DNA of 64,000 bases from Moraxella sp. K1664 (GTDB taxonomy: Bacteria; Pseudomonadota; Gammaproteobacteria; Pseudomonadales; Moraxellaceae): assembly GCF_039693965.1 (NCBI RefSeq), contig NZ_CP155576.1:620001-684000 (forward strand), read 5' to 3'. A program made the translations under genes and the position numbers. The notes under the pieces were generated by a model. The model saw only the letters and a program-made list of their open reading frames with translations. It was not told where the DNA came from and ran no database searches. Positions 17,005 to 26,528 of the stretch are shown piece by piece (the stretch's first letter is position 1; each line of letters starts with the position of its first letter).

Positions 17005-17763
17005 TTAAAAATTACCAATCATCTTTAAGCATTCGCTTGCCATTATCATGCCTACGCTTGCCGTTACCGTTACTGCCGAGCCATAACCACCACAGTTAAG
17101 TCCGCTCTCGCAAGCATTGGCAAGTTTTAAAGGTTCGGACGAATAGACGCATTTCATGCCAAACTTTTCTTTTAAAGATTTATTGATATTTTTATCTCTT
17201 AGGTGTTGGCGTAATTTGGCAAGTAAGGGGTCTTGATACACATCTTTTAAATCGCTCACTTTTATTTGCAAGGGGTCAATTTTTCCCCCTGCTCCGCCTG
17301 AGATGATGAGCTTGACTTTATTAAATCGGCAATATAGGGCGATTGCCAATTTGGCATTCATATCGTCCACACAGTCCAATATAACAAGCGGTCTTTTTTT
17401 GGCTTTGTAGTCTTTTATGGTTTCAATAGTGGGTAATAATTCATGAATATTATTAGGCGTGATAAATTCATCAATAACATTGATTTTGATATTGGGGTTA
17501 ATGCCTACCGCCCGTTTTGTCATCTCGCCGATTTTGGATTCGCCAAAGGTGTCGGTTAGGGCGGGCAGTTGGCGATTGACATTGCTCTCCACCAGCACAT
17601 CCATGTCAATGAGCGTCAGCTCGCCCACGCCAGTGCGAGCAAGGGCTTCTGTCGCCCACGACCCCACGCCACCAATACCGATGATAATAACGTGAGCATT
17701 GGCAAATTTATCAAAATCATCTTGATATAGCGTGCGTGTGCCTGTAAATCTGCGGTTGGTCAT
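17005..17763 (-). CDS. tcdA: tRNA threonylcarbamoyladenosine dehydratase
   Basis: A 252-residue E1-like (ThiF/MoeB) protein. TcdA uses ATP to cyclise t6A at position 37 of ANN-decoding tRNAs to ct6A. The ATP-binding loop GIGGVGSWATEALARTG (about residues 28-44), the DMDVLVESNVNRQ motif (about 53), VNRQLPALTDTFG and the C-terminal NCGGYGSAVTVTASVG all fit TcdA rather than ThiF or MoeB. The usual MoeB zinc CXXC pair is absent. The protein has a slightly short N-terminus for the family, but the start is followed immediately by the conserved F-G-R-like segment. Confidence 0.88.
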   Translation of the reverse strand: MTNRRFTGTRTLYQDDFDKFANAHVIIIGIGGVGSWATEALARTGVGELTLIDMDVLVESNVNRQLPALTDTFGESKIGEMTKRAVGINPNIKINVIDEFITPNNIHELLPTIETIKDYKAKKRPLVILDCVDDMNAKLAIALYCRFNKVKLIISGGAGGKIDPLQIKVSDLKDVYQDPLLAKLRQHLRDKNINKSLKEKFGMKCVYSSEPLKLANACESGLNCGGYGSAVTVTASVGMIMASECLKMIGNF

Positions 17764-17814
17764 TTTATTTTACTCTTTAAATTTTATTGATTTTTAAATA
17801 AATTAAGCGAATTA

Positions 17815-17897
17815 AAAAAACCGTTCGCCCTGAGCTAAGTCGAAGGGTAAAACGGTTTTTCGTCATGGTTCGACAAGCTCACCACGAACGGAAAAAC
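17815..17897 (+). repeat. Nested palindromic repeat, copy B
   Basis: Core CGTTCGCCCTGAGC is followed by a GACAAGCTCACCACGAACGG half. Only the two inner hairpins are present and the outer arms are missing. It lies between tatD and tcdA on the minus-strand transcript, where it could act as a transcript end or stabiliser. Confidence 0.85.
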
Positions 17898-17912
17898 CCA
17901 TTAAAAAATCAT

Positions 17913-18749
17913 TTAATGATATTCAAAATTAGTTTTAAATGCGTCATTGCTGTTTTGCCAAAGTTTATATGCCAAAGTCTCTTTATCCATATTAAATAAT
18001 ACCGCCAATTCATCTAAAACATAAATCAAATTTTTGGGTTCATTAAAATAATTACCGCCAGTTTGAGCAGGAATAGGATTCATATCAGGGCAATCGGTTT
18101 CAATCACAAAAGCAGATATGCCAATTTTATCAAACACCGTTTTTACCGCTTGGCGTAATTTTTTGGCATTGGGGTTGGTGATTTGTCCTGTAATGCCAAT
18201 TTTAAAACCCAATTTGGCAAAATGCAATGCTTCATTTTCGCCACCGCTAAAACTGTGAGCAATACCGCCTTGATTATGGGCGTTATATTTTTGTGCTTTT
18301 AAAAGTTTTAGGGTGTCAGCGTGCGATTTACGAATGTGCAATAAAATGGGTAAATCATGCGTTTTTGATAAGCCGATTTGTTCTATAAAAAAACGGCATT
18401 GTTTATCATAACTATCCGCCCGTTTTAATTCGTCAGGATAAGTATCAAGCCCTATCTCGCCAATGGCAATGTTGGGATATTTTTTTAGATAATTATCCAA
18501 AAGAATTAAATCATCATCGCCATGCTCTTTGATATATAACGGGTGCAAGCCACACGCTAAATGGTGCTTGATTGGGTAATGGGTGTCGGCATAATGCTTG
18601 ACCTGTCTCATTCTGTCAAAATACTTTGCCAAATAGCCGATAAGCACCACATGACGCACGCCATGAGCAAAGGCGGTGTGATTATAATCATCTCGCTTAT
18701 TATCGTATTCGGGTACGTCAAAATGGGTGTGGGTGTCAAATAAATACAT
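17913..18749 (-). CDS. TatD-family metal-dependent hydrolase
   Basis: A 278-residue TatD-like TIM-barrel hydrolase; family members are 3'-5' DNases or phosphoesterases. Metal ligands are visible: DTHTHFD (His 7 and 9 region), GEIGLD (Glu), ILLHIRKSH (His), IAHSFSGG (His) and IETDCPD (Asp). Length is normal. It is transcribed after uvrA and a 30-codon ORF that ends 3 bases before its ATG. Association with UvrA would fit DNA repair, but the exact substrate is unknown. It resembles YjjV/YcfH-type proteins. Confidence 0.85.
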   Translation of the reverse strand: MYLFDTHTHFDVPEYDNKRDDYNHTAFAHGVRHVVLIGYLAKYFDRMRQVKHYADTHYPIKHHLACGLHPLYIKEHGDDDLILLDNYLKKYPNIAIGEIGLDTYPDELKRADSYDKQCRFFIEQIGLSKTHDLPILLHIRKSHADTLKLLKAQKYNAHNQGGIAHSFSGGENEALHFAKLGFKIGITGQITNPNAKKLRQAVKTVFDKIGISAFVIETDCPDMNPIPAQTGGNYFNEPKNLIYVLDELAVLFNMDKETLAYKLWQNSNDAFKTNFEYH

Positions 18750-18752
18750 GAG

Positions 18753-18845
18753 CTACCTTTTTGGCGGATTGGGACTACTTCGCCTTGGTATCAATAACAG
18801 TGCCAAGGCGGTTAGGGTGAGTTTAAGCAGTTTGGATTTTTTCAT
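18753..18845 (-). CDS. Possible 30-residue membrane-active or signal-like peptide
   Basis: This frame reads [20 protein letters not shown] followed by a basic, Pro-rich tail. The N-terminus is a textbook signal or anchor: a Lys-rich start and a 12-residue hydrophobic run. Its ATG overlaps the uvrA TGA by one base (TGATG) and its TAG ends 3 bases before the tatD ATG. The spacing is what coupled translation through all three genes would need. It may be a genuine small protein, a leader that carries ribosomes to tatD, or a remnant of a lipoprotein gene. No homologue is known to me. Confidence 0.4.
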   Translation of the reverse strand: MKKSKLLKLTLTALALLLIPRRSSPNPPKR

Positions 18846-21712
18846 CAGCCCTTATCCAGCACCATTTTCAAAAACCGCCCCGTATGCGACTTTTCGTCTT
18901 GTGCCACTTGTTCGGGCGTGCCTGTGGCGACAATCTCACCCCCACCTGAGCCACCTTCATAACCCAAATCCACGATATGGTCAGCGGTCTTGATGACGTC
19001 CAAATTATGCTCAATGACCACCACCGTATTGCCCTTATCACGCAGGGCGTGCAGAATGTCAAGCAGTTTGGCGATGTCTTCAAAATGCAGTCCTGTGGTC
19101 GGCTCATCTAGGATATACAGGGTTTGCCCTGTGTCCCGTTTGGCAAGCTCTTTGGCAAGTTTGACCCTTTGGGCTTCGCCCCCTGATAAAGTCGTGGCGG
19201 ATTGCCCAAGCTGAATGTAGCCCAAACCCACTTGCATGAGAGCTTCTAATTTACGATGAATGGCAGGGATTGCTTCAAAAAACGCCAAGGCATCTTCTAC
19301 CGTCATGTCCAGCACGTCCGAGATAGATTTGCCCTTGTAGTGGACTTCTAGGGTCTCACGGTTGTAGCGTTTGCCATGACAGACATCGCACGGCACATAC
19401 ATATCGGGCAAAAAGTGCATTTCTACCTTTATCATGCCGTCCCCTTGACAGGCTTCACAGCGACCGCCTTTGACGTTAAAACTAAACCGCCCTGCCTTAT
19501 AGCCCCTTGCCTGAGCTTCGGGGGTTTGGGTAAATAGGTCTCTGATGAGCGTAAACACGCCTGTATAAGTGGCAGGGTTGGAGCGTGGCGTGCGACCGAT
19601 TGGCGACTGGTCTATGTCCACCATTTTATCAAGGTGTTCAAGCCCTGTGATTTTATCATAAGGCTCAGGTACAAGCGTGGTGGCGTTATTTAGGTGCGTG
19701 GCGGACAGTGGCATGAGCGTGCGGTTGATGAGCGTGGATTTGCCCGAACCCGACACGCCTGTGATACAGGTCATCACACCGATTGGAATGGCTAGGTTTA
19801 CATTTTTTAAATTATTGCCCTTGGCTCCGTCTAGGCGGATATACAGGGGTTCGGTAACGGTTTTTTTGCCTTTTTTAATCTCGCCTGTCTTGGCACTGTG
19901 GCGGATTTTGGGAATCTCAATGCGTTTTTTGCCCGATAAATATTGCCCTGTCAATGAGTTATCGTTACTGGCAATCTCGTCCGCCGTCCCTGTGGCAATC
20001 ACACGCCCCCCATGCACGCCTGCCCCCACGCCAATATCAATGATATGGTCAGCGGTGCGAATGGCATCTTCGTCATGCTCCACGACAATGACGGTATTGC
20101 CTAGGTCTCGTAGGTGCGTGAGCGTGGATAACAGGCGGTCATTGTCTCGTTGGTGCAAGCCAATGGACGGCTCATCTAGCACATACATGACCCCCATAAG
20201 CCCTGCTCCGATTTGGCTTGCCAAACGGATACGCTGGGCTTCCCCACCCGATAGGGTCTCGGCAGAGCGGGCAAGGGTTAGGTATTCTAGTCCCACTTTG
20301 GTCAAAAAGCCCAAACGCTCACGAATTTCTTTAAAAATCTTATCCGCCACTTCGCCTTTGTGTCCGCCGATGTGCAGGTTTTTATAATACTCCCACGCTT
20401 GCCCTATCGGCAGATGAATGATGTCGCCCACGCCCCGTCCGTCCACTTTGACACTGCGGGCGATATCATTTAGGCGAACGCCATTACAGACATTACAAGT
20501 GGTGTCAGATAAATATTGGGCAAGCTCATCTCGCACGATGTTGCTTGTGGTGCTGTGATAACGGCGTTCTAGGTACGGCAAAATCCCTTCAAATGGCACG
20601 GTTTTGGTCGTTTTACGCCCACGCTCATCGGTAAAATTAAAGGTCAGTTTTTCTTTGCCCGAGCCGTTTAGGATAATGGTTTGTTCTTTTTTGGTTAAGT
20701 CTTGCCACGGCTTATCCATGTCAATGCCAAAATGCGTGCAAACGGTTGTCAGTAGCCCAAAATAATACGCATGGCGTTTGTCCCAACCGTGTATCGCCCC
20801 TTGATTTAAGGATTTGGCAGGTTCGGTAACGATACGTTCGGCAGAGAAATACTGGCGTTTACCCAGACCATCGCAGGACGGACACGCCCCAGCAGGATTG
20901 TTAAAGCTAAACAGGCGTGGCTCCAACTCACTCACCGCCCTATCGCAGGCAGGGCAAGAGTGCTTGGCAGACAGCACCGTCTCGCTCTCATCGTCCATGT
21001 TGTGCAAAATTGCAATGTCCGAGCCGAGCCGTAACGTGGTCTCTAAACTCTCCGCCACTCGGTTACCCAAATCATCTCGCACCTTAAATCTATCCACCAC
21101 CATGTCTATGGTGTGTTTGTGCGTTTTGGCAAGGGTTGGTAGCTCGTCCATGTCGTATACCGTACCGTCAATGCGAACTTTGGTAAAACCCTGTGCCTGC
21201 AAGCTCTCCAACAGGGCGATATGCTCACCCTTACGCTCACGCACGACAGGGGCAAGGAGCATGAGCCGAGTGCCGTCAGGTTTGGCAAGAATATCATCCA
21301 CCATTTCGCTCACTGTTTGGGCAACCATAGGCAAACCGTGTTCAGGACAATGGGGCGTGCCGACACGAGCGAACAACAAACGCAAATAATCATACACTTC
21401 GGTAATCGTGCCGACTGTGGAGCGGGGGTTGTGGTTGGTTGATTTTTGTTCAATGGCAATGGCAGGGGATAAGCCTTCGATGCTATCTACATCAGGCTTT
21501 TCCATTTGTGATAGAAACTGGCGAGCATAAGCGGACAGGCTCTCCACATAACGTCTTTGCCCTTCGGCGTAGAGCGTATCAAAAGCCAGCGATGATTTGC
21601 CCGAACCCGACAAACCTGTAATCACGACCAGTTTGTCTCGTGGAATATCCACGTTAATGTCTTTTAGGTTGTGGGTTTTTGCCCCTTTGATACTGATGTA
21701 TTCGTGTGCCAT
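18845..21712 (-). CDS. uvrA: UvrABC excinuclease subunit A
   Basis: A 955-residue UvrA, the damage-sensing ATPase of nucleotide excision repair. Two ABC modules are present: Walker A1 [12 protein letters not shown] (about 31-42) and Walker A2 [12 protein letters not shown] (about 650), each with an LSGGEAQR signature (about 490 and 835). Zinc modules are CPACDRAV...CPSCDG (about 255-282) and CEACQGDG...[10 protein letters not shown] (about 750-780). Length is normal (E. coli 940). It heads a minus-strand run with the 30-codon ORF and tatD. A LexA-type operator was not evident upstream. Confidence 0.97.
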   Translation of the reverse strand: MAHEYISIKGAKTHNLKDINVDIPRDKLVVITGLSGSGKSSLAFDTLYAEGQRRYVESLSAYARQFLSQMEKPDVDSIEGLSPAIAIEQKSTNHNPRSTVGTITEVYDYLRLLFARVGTPHCPEHGLPMVAQTVSEMVDDILAKPDGTRLMLLAPVVRERKGEHIALLESLQAQGFTKVRIDGTVYDMDELPTLAKTHKHTIDMVVDRFKVRDDLGNRVAESLETTLRLGSDIAILHNMDDESETVLSAKHSCPACDRAVSELEPRLFSFNNPAGACPSCDGLGKRQYFSAERIVTEPAKSLNQGAIHGWDKRHAYYFGLLTTVCTHFGIDMDKPWQDLTKKEQTIILNGSGKEKLTFNFTDERGRKTTKTVPFEGILPYLERRYHSTTSNIVRDELAQYLSDTTCNVCNGVRLNDIARSVKVDGRGVGDIIHLPIGQAWEYYKNLHIGGHKGEVADKIFKEIRERLGFLTKVGLEYLTLARSAETLSGGEAQRIRLASQIGAGLMGVMYVLDEPSIGLHQRDNDRLLSTLTHLRDLGNTVIVVEHDEDAIRTADHIIDIGVGAGVHGGRVIATGTADEIASNDNSLTGQYLSGKKRIEIPKIRHSAKTGEIKKGKKTVTEPLYIRLDGAKGNNLKNVNLAIPIGVMTCITGVSGSGKSTLINRTLMPLSATHLNNATTLVPEPYDKITGLEHLDKMVDIDQSPIGRTPRSNPATYTGVFTLIRDLFTQTPEAQARGYKAGRFSFNVKGGRCEACQGDGMIKVEMHFLPDMYVPCDVCHGKRYNRETLEVHYKGKSISDVLDMTVEDALAFFEAIPAIHRKLEALMQVGLGYIQLGQSATTLSGGEAQRVKLAKELAKRDTGQTLYILDEPTTGLHFEDIAKLLDILHALRDKGNTVVVIEHNLDVIKTADHIVDLGYEGGSGGGEIVATGTPEQVAQDEKSHTGRFLKMVLDKG

Positions 21713-21832
21713 GATGTGCCTTATTTGATTAGTATTTTGATAAATATTTTGGTAAATATGGGTTTATAAATGGGGATGTTTTTAAAATTTGAAATGGCAA
21801 TAACCAAAATTTACAATGATAAAACAGCACAA

Positions 21833-21868
21833 AAAACCACCCAAATGCAGAACTTTTGGGTGGTTTAT
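21833..21868 (-). terminator. Terminator of the glycine-rich protein gene
   Basis: An 11-bp stem (AACCACCCAAA at 21835-21845 with its complement ending near 21865) has an 8- to 9-nt loop. On the minus strand it is followed by six T. It separates the 21910-22425 gene from uvrA. Confidence 0.8.
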
Positions 21869-21909
21869 TTTATGAGCCTAATTAAAATTAATCGGGCAAA
21901 TTTAACTTC

Positions 21910-22425
21910 TTAGTTTTTCACACGATACCATGCATCACGGGCAGCAAGTTTGGCTTGTTCCCACGCCAGACGTGATTCGCCTTTGACTTCATTCCACGAA
22001 CGCTCCAAATCACTCTCATGATCTTCAAAGCGAGCATCAGCAGGATAATGCGGACGGTTAGCATAACCTACGGCATAAGCAGGTAGGTAGTCACGGTCAT
22101 AGTCATAGCCTGCCACATAGTTTGGCGATGCGGCATAGTGAGCACGCCAGTAGGCTTCTTCTACGGTTGGGTCAAAGGCTTCGCCTGCGGCACTACCTGC
22201 ACCACCACCAACAACAGCACCCACGGCACCACCAATCAACGCCCCTAGCGGCCCCGCCAATGCACCGATGGCTGCCCCTGCGGCTGCACCACCTAGACCA
22301 CCAACGGCTGTACCCACTGGGTGTGAACCCGGCTCGCCTGTGATTGGGTCAGCGTTTAGGTCTGCTTTGGTCTCATCAGACATGTTTTTTACAACGTCAC
22401 GGTCGATATTGTCATGGTTACTCAT
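21910..22425 (-). CDS. Glycine-zipper domain protein
   Basis: A 171-residue protein with a polar N-terminus (residues 1-35). A Gly/Ala-rich hydrophobic segment (about 38-84) has GxxxG and GxxxA spacing typical of a glycine-zipper hairpin that inserts in membranes. The C-terminus is aromatic and charged (YDYDRDYLPAYAVGYANRP) and ends in helices rich in Trp. There is no cleavable signal peptide. Similar proteins occur in Acinetobacter and Psychrobacter as stress or envelope proteins, but the function is not established. It is monocistronic with its own terminator. Confidence 0.7.
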   Translation of the reverse strand: MSNHDNIDRDVVKNMSDETKADLNADPITGEPGSHPVGTAVGGLGGAAAGAAIGALAGPLGALIGGAVGAVVGGGAGSAAGEAFDPTVEEAYWRAHYAASPNYVAGYDYDRDYLPAYAVGYANRPHYPADARFEDHESDLERSWNEVKGESRLAWEQAKLAARDAWYRVKN

Positions 22426-23006
22426 GGTGTATTCCTTATTAAAAATGGATTAATGTTACTTAGTTACTTGCTGAATTAGGTAAAGTGAAACTCTATTTTC
22501 TGTTAATGTTGATTTATCAAATGTTATTTAAAATAACATCTCACAAATACCATCAAAATCATCCAAAACCAACCTTACCTACGATGCCAACTCTGCTACA
22601 TCACTCATGCTAATCATCTTAGTCCAACAGATGCCAAGCATTTATCTAGCACTCATTTGTCGTTGGCGATGGGTGTATGATAGGGGATTTTTGGGGTGCG
22701 TGATAGCCACAAAATGTAAAGTCATGGGTGGTCTTGTGCATGCTTTACCCTAGAAATTTTAAAAATGTTACACCATTGTTGCAACTGTCGTGGTTGTGCG
22801 AATGCATTAAGTAAAATGTAATTTTGCGTAAATTTTGGACAATCCGCCACACAAAAACTTCAATTTTTGACATTGGTTTTGATATCAATAAGTCATCAAG
22901 CACCCACATGGCAAATTATCATCACAAACCCACCAATTCATCAATTTTTGCCATAATGTCTTAGCAATCCATGCTATAATAACCAATTTCCCCAAATTTA
23001 CCCATT
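22426..23006. other. 580-base spacer upstream of metN
   Basis: There is no credible reading frame. A TATAAT at 22975-22980 is a likely -10 box for metNIQ, with a poor -35. I looked for a SAM-type riboswitch or strong hairpins and saw none. The left part must carry the promoter of the divergent glycine-zipper gene. The middle holds AT-rich sequence and short TGATGA/ATCATC runs without clear order. Confidence 0.5.
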
Positions 23007-24053
23007 ATGATAAGATTACAAGGCGTCAGCAAAACTTTCGCCATAAAAAAAGACGGCAAACCCACGACCTTTACCGCCCTACAACCGACCGATTTGACGG
23101 TGGCAAAGGGCGAGATTTTTGGTGTGATTGGAGCAAGCGGAGCGGGCAAATCCACGCTCATTCGCTGTGTTAATCTTTTAGAACGTCCCACAACAGGACA
23201 CGTTTTTGTGGATGGTGTGGACTTGATGAGCCTAGATAACGCCGCCCTTATCAAGGCTCGCCGTCATATCGGCATGATTTTTCAGCAGTTTAACCTGCTC
23301 TCATCTCGCACGGTGTTTGATAATGTCGCCCTTAGCCTTGAACTCTCCGGCACGCCCAAACACGTTATCAAACAAAAGGTAAGCTCCTTGCTTGAACTCG
23401 TGGGCTTATCCGAGCGTCATCACGCCTATCCGTCTAGCTTATCAGGCGGTCAAAAACAGCGTGTTGCCATTGCCCGAGCGTTGGCAACCGACCCCAAGGT
23501 TTTGCTCTGCGATGAAGCGACCAGTGCCTTAGACCCTGCCACGACAGGGGCGATTTTGGATTTATTAAAAAAAATCAACAGCGAACTTGGCATTACCATA
23601 CTGCTCATCACGCACGAAATGGACGTGGTCAAACGCATTTGTGATAAAGTGGCGGTCATTGACAAGGGCGTGTTGGTGGAACAAGGCACGGTGGGGCAGA
23701 TTTTTGCCAATCCCCAAACCGAGCTTGCTCACGACTTTATCAAGGCGACTTTTCATGTGAGCTTGCCTGATGAATTTTTGGCACGCCTGCACGCCCATGA
23801 GACGGACGGCACTTATCCTGTGATACGCTTTGAATTTAGTGGCAAAACGGTGGACAGTCCGCTTTTTTCGGAGGCGACACGGCGATTTGGCGTGGCGTTT
23901 AACATTTTGACTTCACAAATGGACTATGTGGGCGGTGTCAAGTTTGGCGTAACCATTAGCCAAATGATAGGCGAGCGGACGGCGTGCGTGGAGGCGTTGG
24001 CGTTTTTTACAGAACATCATGTTGGATTTGAGGTGTTAGGCTATGTGGCATGA
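23007..24053 (+). CDS. metN: Methionine ABC transporter ATP-binding protein
   Basis: A 348-residue ATPase of the MetNIQ D/L-methionine importer. Walker [10 protein letters not shown] (about 47-55), the Q-loop in [10 protein letters not shown], the [15 protein letters not shown] signature and [11 protein letters not shown] Walker B are all present. The C-terminal 90 residues (from about DEFLARL) form the NIL regulatory domain, which binds methionine and inhibits transport. Its end overlaps metI by 11 bases. The ribosome binding site is weak. Confidence 0.93.
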   Translation: MIRLQGVSKTFAIKKDGKPTTFTALQPTDLTVAKGEIFGVIGASGAGKSTLIRCVNLLERPTTGHVFVDGVDLMSLDNAALIKARRHIGMIFQQFNLLSSRTVFDNVALSLELSGTPKHVIKQKVSSLLELVGLSERHHAYPSSLSGGQKQRVAIARALATDPKVLLCDEATSALDPATTGAILDLLKKINSELGITILLITHEMDVVKRICDKVAVIDKGVLVEQGTVGQIFANPQTELAHDFIKATFHVSLPDEFLARLHAHETDGTYPVIRFEFSGKTVDSPLFSEATRRFGVAFNILTSQMDYVGGVKFGVTISQMIGERTACVEALAFFTEHHVGFEVLGYVA

Positions 24054-24732
24054 GATTTATCAAGGCTTTATGAGCGAGCTGACCCCCCAAATGTGGCAAA
24101 TGGTCTATAAGTCCACTTACGAGACGGTCTATATGGGGCTGGTCTCTACCGCCATATCGGTGCTGGTGGGGCTACCGCTTGGGTTTTTGGCATTTTTGAC
24201 GGGCAAGGGGCGGATTTTGGCAAACAAGCCCTTATTTGCCATATTGGACGTGGTTATCAACGTGGGGCGGTCGGTGCCGTTCATCATTTTGCTCATTATT
24301 TTGCTGCCCTTTACTCGTCTGATTGTGGGGACGACCTTGGGGACGACCGCCGCCATTGTCCCGCTTGCCATGACCGCCATTCCTTTTGTGGCAAGGCTTA
24401 CCGCCAACGCCTTAGCCGAGATTCCCACGGGCTTGACCGAATCGGCTCACGCCATGGGGGCGACCAACTGGCAAATCATCACAAAATACTACTTTCCCGA
24501 GAGCCTACCCATACTCATCAACGCCATAACGCTCACGCTCGTCTCGCTCATCGGCTATTCGGCAATGGCAGGCGTGGTGGGCGGTGGCGGTCTGGGTAAT
24601 CTGGCAATCAGCTATGGCGAGCATCGTGGCATGGTCTATGTCAAATGGATAGCAACCGTCATCATCGTGGCGATTGTCATGATATGCCAAAAGGCAGGGG
24701 ATATGCTTGCCGAGCGGTTTGACCATAGATGA
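24043..24732 (+). CDS. metI: Methionine ABC transporter permease
   Basis: A 229-residue permease with five predicted membrane spans. The cytoplasmic EAA loop ([23 protein letters not shown], about 126-148) contacts MetN. Sequence and length match E. coli MetI. It overlaps metN by 11 bases and is separated from metQ by 310 bases that contain a nested palindromic repeat, an unusual gap for this operon. Confidence 0.93.
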   Translation: MWHEIYQGFMSELTPQMWQMVYKSTYETVYMGLVSTAISVLVGLPLGFLAFLTGKGRILANKPLFAILDVVINVGRSVPFIILLIILLPFTRLIVGTTLGTTAAIVPLAMTAIPFVARLTANALAEIPTGLTESAHAMGATNWQIITKYYFPESLPILINAITLTLVSLIGYSAMAGVVGGGGLGNLAISYGEHRGMVYVKWIATVIIVAIVMICQKAGDMLAERFDHR

Positions 24733-24858
24733 TATGCCAAAATGGCATAACCTTTTGTCAAAATTTTAGCCAAAATTCATATTGAAGTTTGGCTAATTTT
24801 TTGCTTTAATATGCTAAAATTTATTGTTGTCATGATTTTGTCATTTGATAAATTTAAT

Positions 24859-24983
24859 AGACTTCTTGCAATACTAGGTTTTCCGTTCGCTCTAAGCTAT
24901 GCCTTCGGGTGAAAGAAAACCTTTTCATGGTTCGACAAGCTCACCACGAACGGTTTTCTTTAATTCTAAGTTTTGCAAGAAGC
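24859..24983 (+). repeat. Nested palindromic repeat, copy C (with outer arms)
   Basis: The full-length form: outer arms GACTTCTTGCAA and TTGCAAGAAGCC at the two ends, and the inner CGTTCGCTCTAAGC and GACAAGCTCACCACGAACGG hairpins. It lies between metI and metQ inside an operon and could insulate or stabilise the message so that MetQ is made at a different level. Confidence 0.85.
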
Positions 24984-25042
24984 CCAATGATTTTAAATTG
25001 ACAAACAGATAAATATCATTCCTTTTTAAACAGAGAACTCTT

Positions 25043-25918
25043 ATGAAAGCAAACAAATTTTTTGGTCTGTGTGCCTTAGCATCAGGCATTGCCCTAGTCG
25101 GCTGTGGTGGCGACAAACCTGCCCAAACCGACACCAAAACCGACACAACCGCCCAAACCACAACGGCAACCACGACCGCTTGCCCTGCTGGCGACCCCAA
25201 CAAAATCAAAGTGGGCGTGATGAGCGGGCCTGAACATAAAGTTGCCGAAGTGGCTGCCAAAGTCGCCAAAGAAAAATATGGTTTGGTGGTAGAATACGTT
25301 GAGTTTAACGACTACGCCCTGCCCAACACCGCTGTCTCCAAGTGCGACCTAGACGCCAACGCCATGCAACACAAGCCCTATCTTGACAAAGACAGCCAAG
25401 AGAAAAAACTGGATAATCTGGTCATCGTAGGCAATACATTCGTATATCCACTGGCAGGCTATTCTAAAAAAATCAAAAGCATAAGCGAGCTTAAAGACGG
25501 TGCTATCGTGGCGGTGCCAAACGACCCGTCAAACCTAGCTCGTGCATTGATTTTGCTTGAAAAACAAGGGCTTATCAAGCTAAAAGACAACACCAACCTA
25601 TTCTCAACATCGCTTGACATCGTAGAAAACCCCAAAAAACTTGAAATCAAAGAAGTGGATACATCAGTCGCCGCTCGTGCCTTAGATGACGTGGATTTGG
25701 CGGTGGTGAACAACACTTATGCCGGTCAAGTGGGCTTAACCGCCAATGACGGCGTGTTTGTTGAAGACAAAGATTCGCCTTATGTGAACATCATCGTTGC
25801 CCGTGCCGATAACAAAGACTCGGACGCTATCAAAAACTTCGTTCAAGCCTATCAGTCTGATGAAGTGGAAGCCGAAGCCAAAAACCAATTTAAAGACGGT
25901 GTGGTCAAAGGCTGGTAA
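25043..25918 (+). CDS. metQ: Methionine-binding lipoprotein
   Basis: A 291-residue NlpA/MetQ lipoprotein, the substrate-binding part of MetNIQ. The signal peptide ends in the lipobox ALVGC (Cys at about 21), so it is lipid-anchored. A Thr/Lys/Ala linker (about 25-48) precedes the binding domain starting KIKVGVMSGPEHKV. The family's EYVEFNDYALPN, MQHKPYLD, and VPNDPSNLARALILLE motifs are present. AGAGAACTCTT precedes the ATG. Its terminator has been split by an insertion sequence. Confidence 0.93.
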   Translation: MKANKFFGLCALASGIALVGCGGDKPAQTDTKTDTTAQTTTATTTACPAGDPNKIKVGVMSGPEHKVAEVAAKVAKEKYGLVVEYVEFNDYALPNTAVSKCDLDANAMQHKPYLDKDSQEKKLDNLVIVGNTFVYPLAGYSKKIKSISELKDGAIVAVPNDPSNLARALILLEKQGLIKLKDNTNLFSTSLDIVENPKKLEIKEVDTSVAARALDDVDLAVVNNTYAGQVGLTANDGVFVEDKDSPYVNIIVARADNKDSDAIKNFVQAYQSDEVEAEAKNQFKDGVVKGW

Positions 25919-25991
25919 CTGACCAAAAATAAGGGCAATATATTGAACCGCACCCCAAAAGTTAGACACACTAACCTTTGGGGTGCTTTTT

Positions 25992-26528
25992 ATGGCAAAA
26001 TACACAACCGACTTTAAACTGTCTGTGATTGGGTATTATCTTAATCATCATGGCTACAAACAAACCGCCAAACACTTTAATCTAAACCACACAACCGTAG
26101 AGCTATGGGTTAAACTCTATCAAGCACATGGCATTGATGGCATAAAAAGACGACACACAAAGGCTGTCTATGACACAGATTTTAAGCTTAATGCCGTTCA
26201 AGCCATACAACAGGGCAAATCGCTTACACAACTTGCCATAGAGCTTAATCTGCCACAACCTTCTTTACTGTCAACTTGGTTAAAGTCCTACCAAGCCTTT
26301 GGTATAATGGGACTAATACCCAAACCCAAAGGCAAAAAAGCAATGTCAAACAAACACAACGCTAATAAAACCAAATCAACTTGGAAAACCAAACAAGACC
26401 ACGAAAAAAGTGTGGATGATTTGCTTGATGAACTTGCCTATCTTAGAGCAGAGAATGACTATCTAAAAAAGCTAGATGCCTTAATTCGTCAAAAGGAACA
26501 ATCAGTACAAACAAAGAACAAGTCCTGA
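25992..26528 (+). CDS. IS150-like transposase OrfA
   Basis: A 178-residue OrfA. Two tandem helix-turn-helix units (YTTDFKLSVIGYYL...TVELWVKLY at about 4-45 and YDTDFKLNAVQAI...LLSTWLKSY at about 59-100) bind the IS ends. The C-terminal leucine-zipper-like helix (DDLLDELAYLRAENDYLKKL) should allow multimerisation. The ATG at 25992 is preferred to an upstream GTG. A slippery heptamer at 26465-26471 allows fusion to OrfB. Confidence 0.85.
   Translation: MAKYTTDFKLSVIGYYLNHHGYKQTAKHFNLNHTTVELWVKLYQAHGIDGIKRRHTKAVYDTDFKLNAVQAIQQGKSLTQLAIELNLPQPSLLSTWLKSYQAFGIMGLIPKPKGKKAMSNKHNANKTKSTWKTKQDHEKSVDDLLDELAYLRAENDYLKKLDALIRQKEQSVQTKNKS
26465..26471 (+). promoter_or_regulatory. Programmed -1 frameshift site of the IS
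   Basis: A AAA AAG is positioned exactly in the OrfA frame (codons ...CTA AAA AAG). Reading in the -1 frame from here is open and runs straight into the OrfB sequence (EQVLIIQELRHKHKL). This is the standard IS3-family way of making OrfAB. Confidence 0.8.

Noticed and set aside
15800-18749. AAA+ ATPase, ThiF-like and TatD genes as a Qat-like defence cluster
   Set aside because: The ThiF-like protein is clearly TcdA, no QueC-like or DUF gene is present, and TatD is tied to uvrA rather than to the ATPase.
22426-23006. SAM riboswitch or methionine leader upstream of metN
   Set aside because: No conserved core, long helix or terminator/antiterminator pair could be seen.
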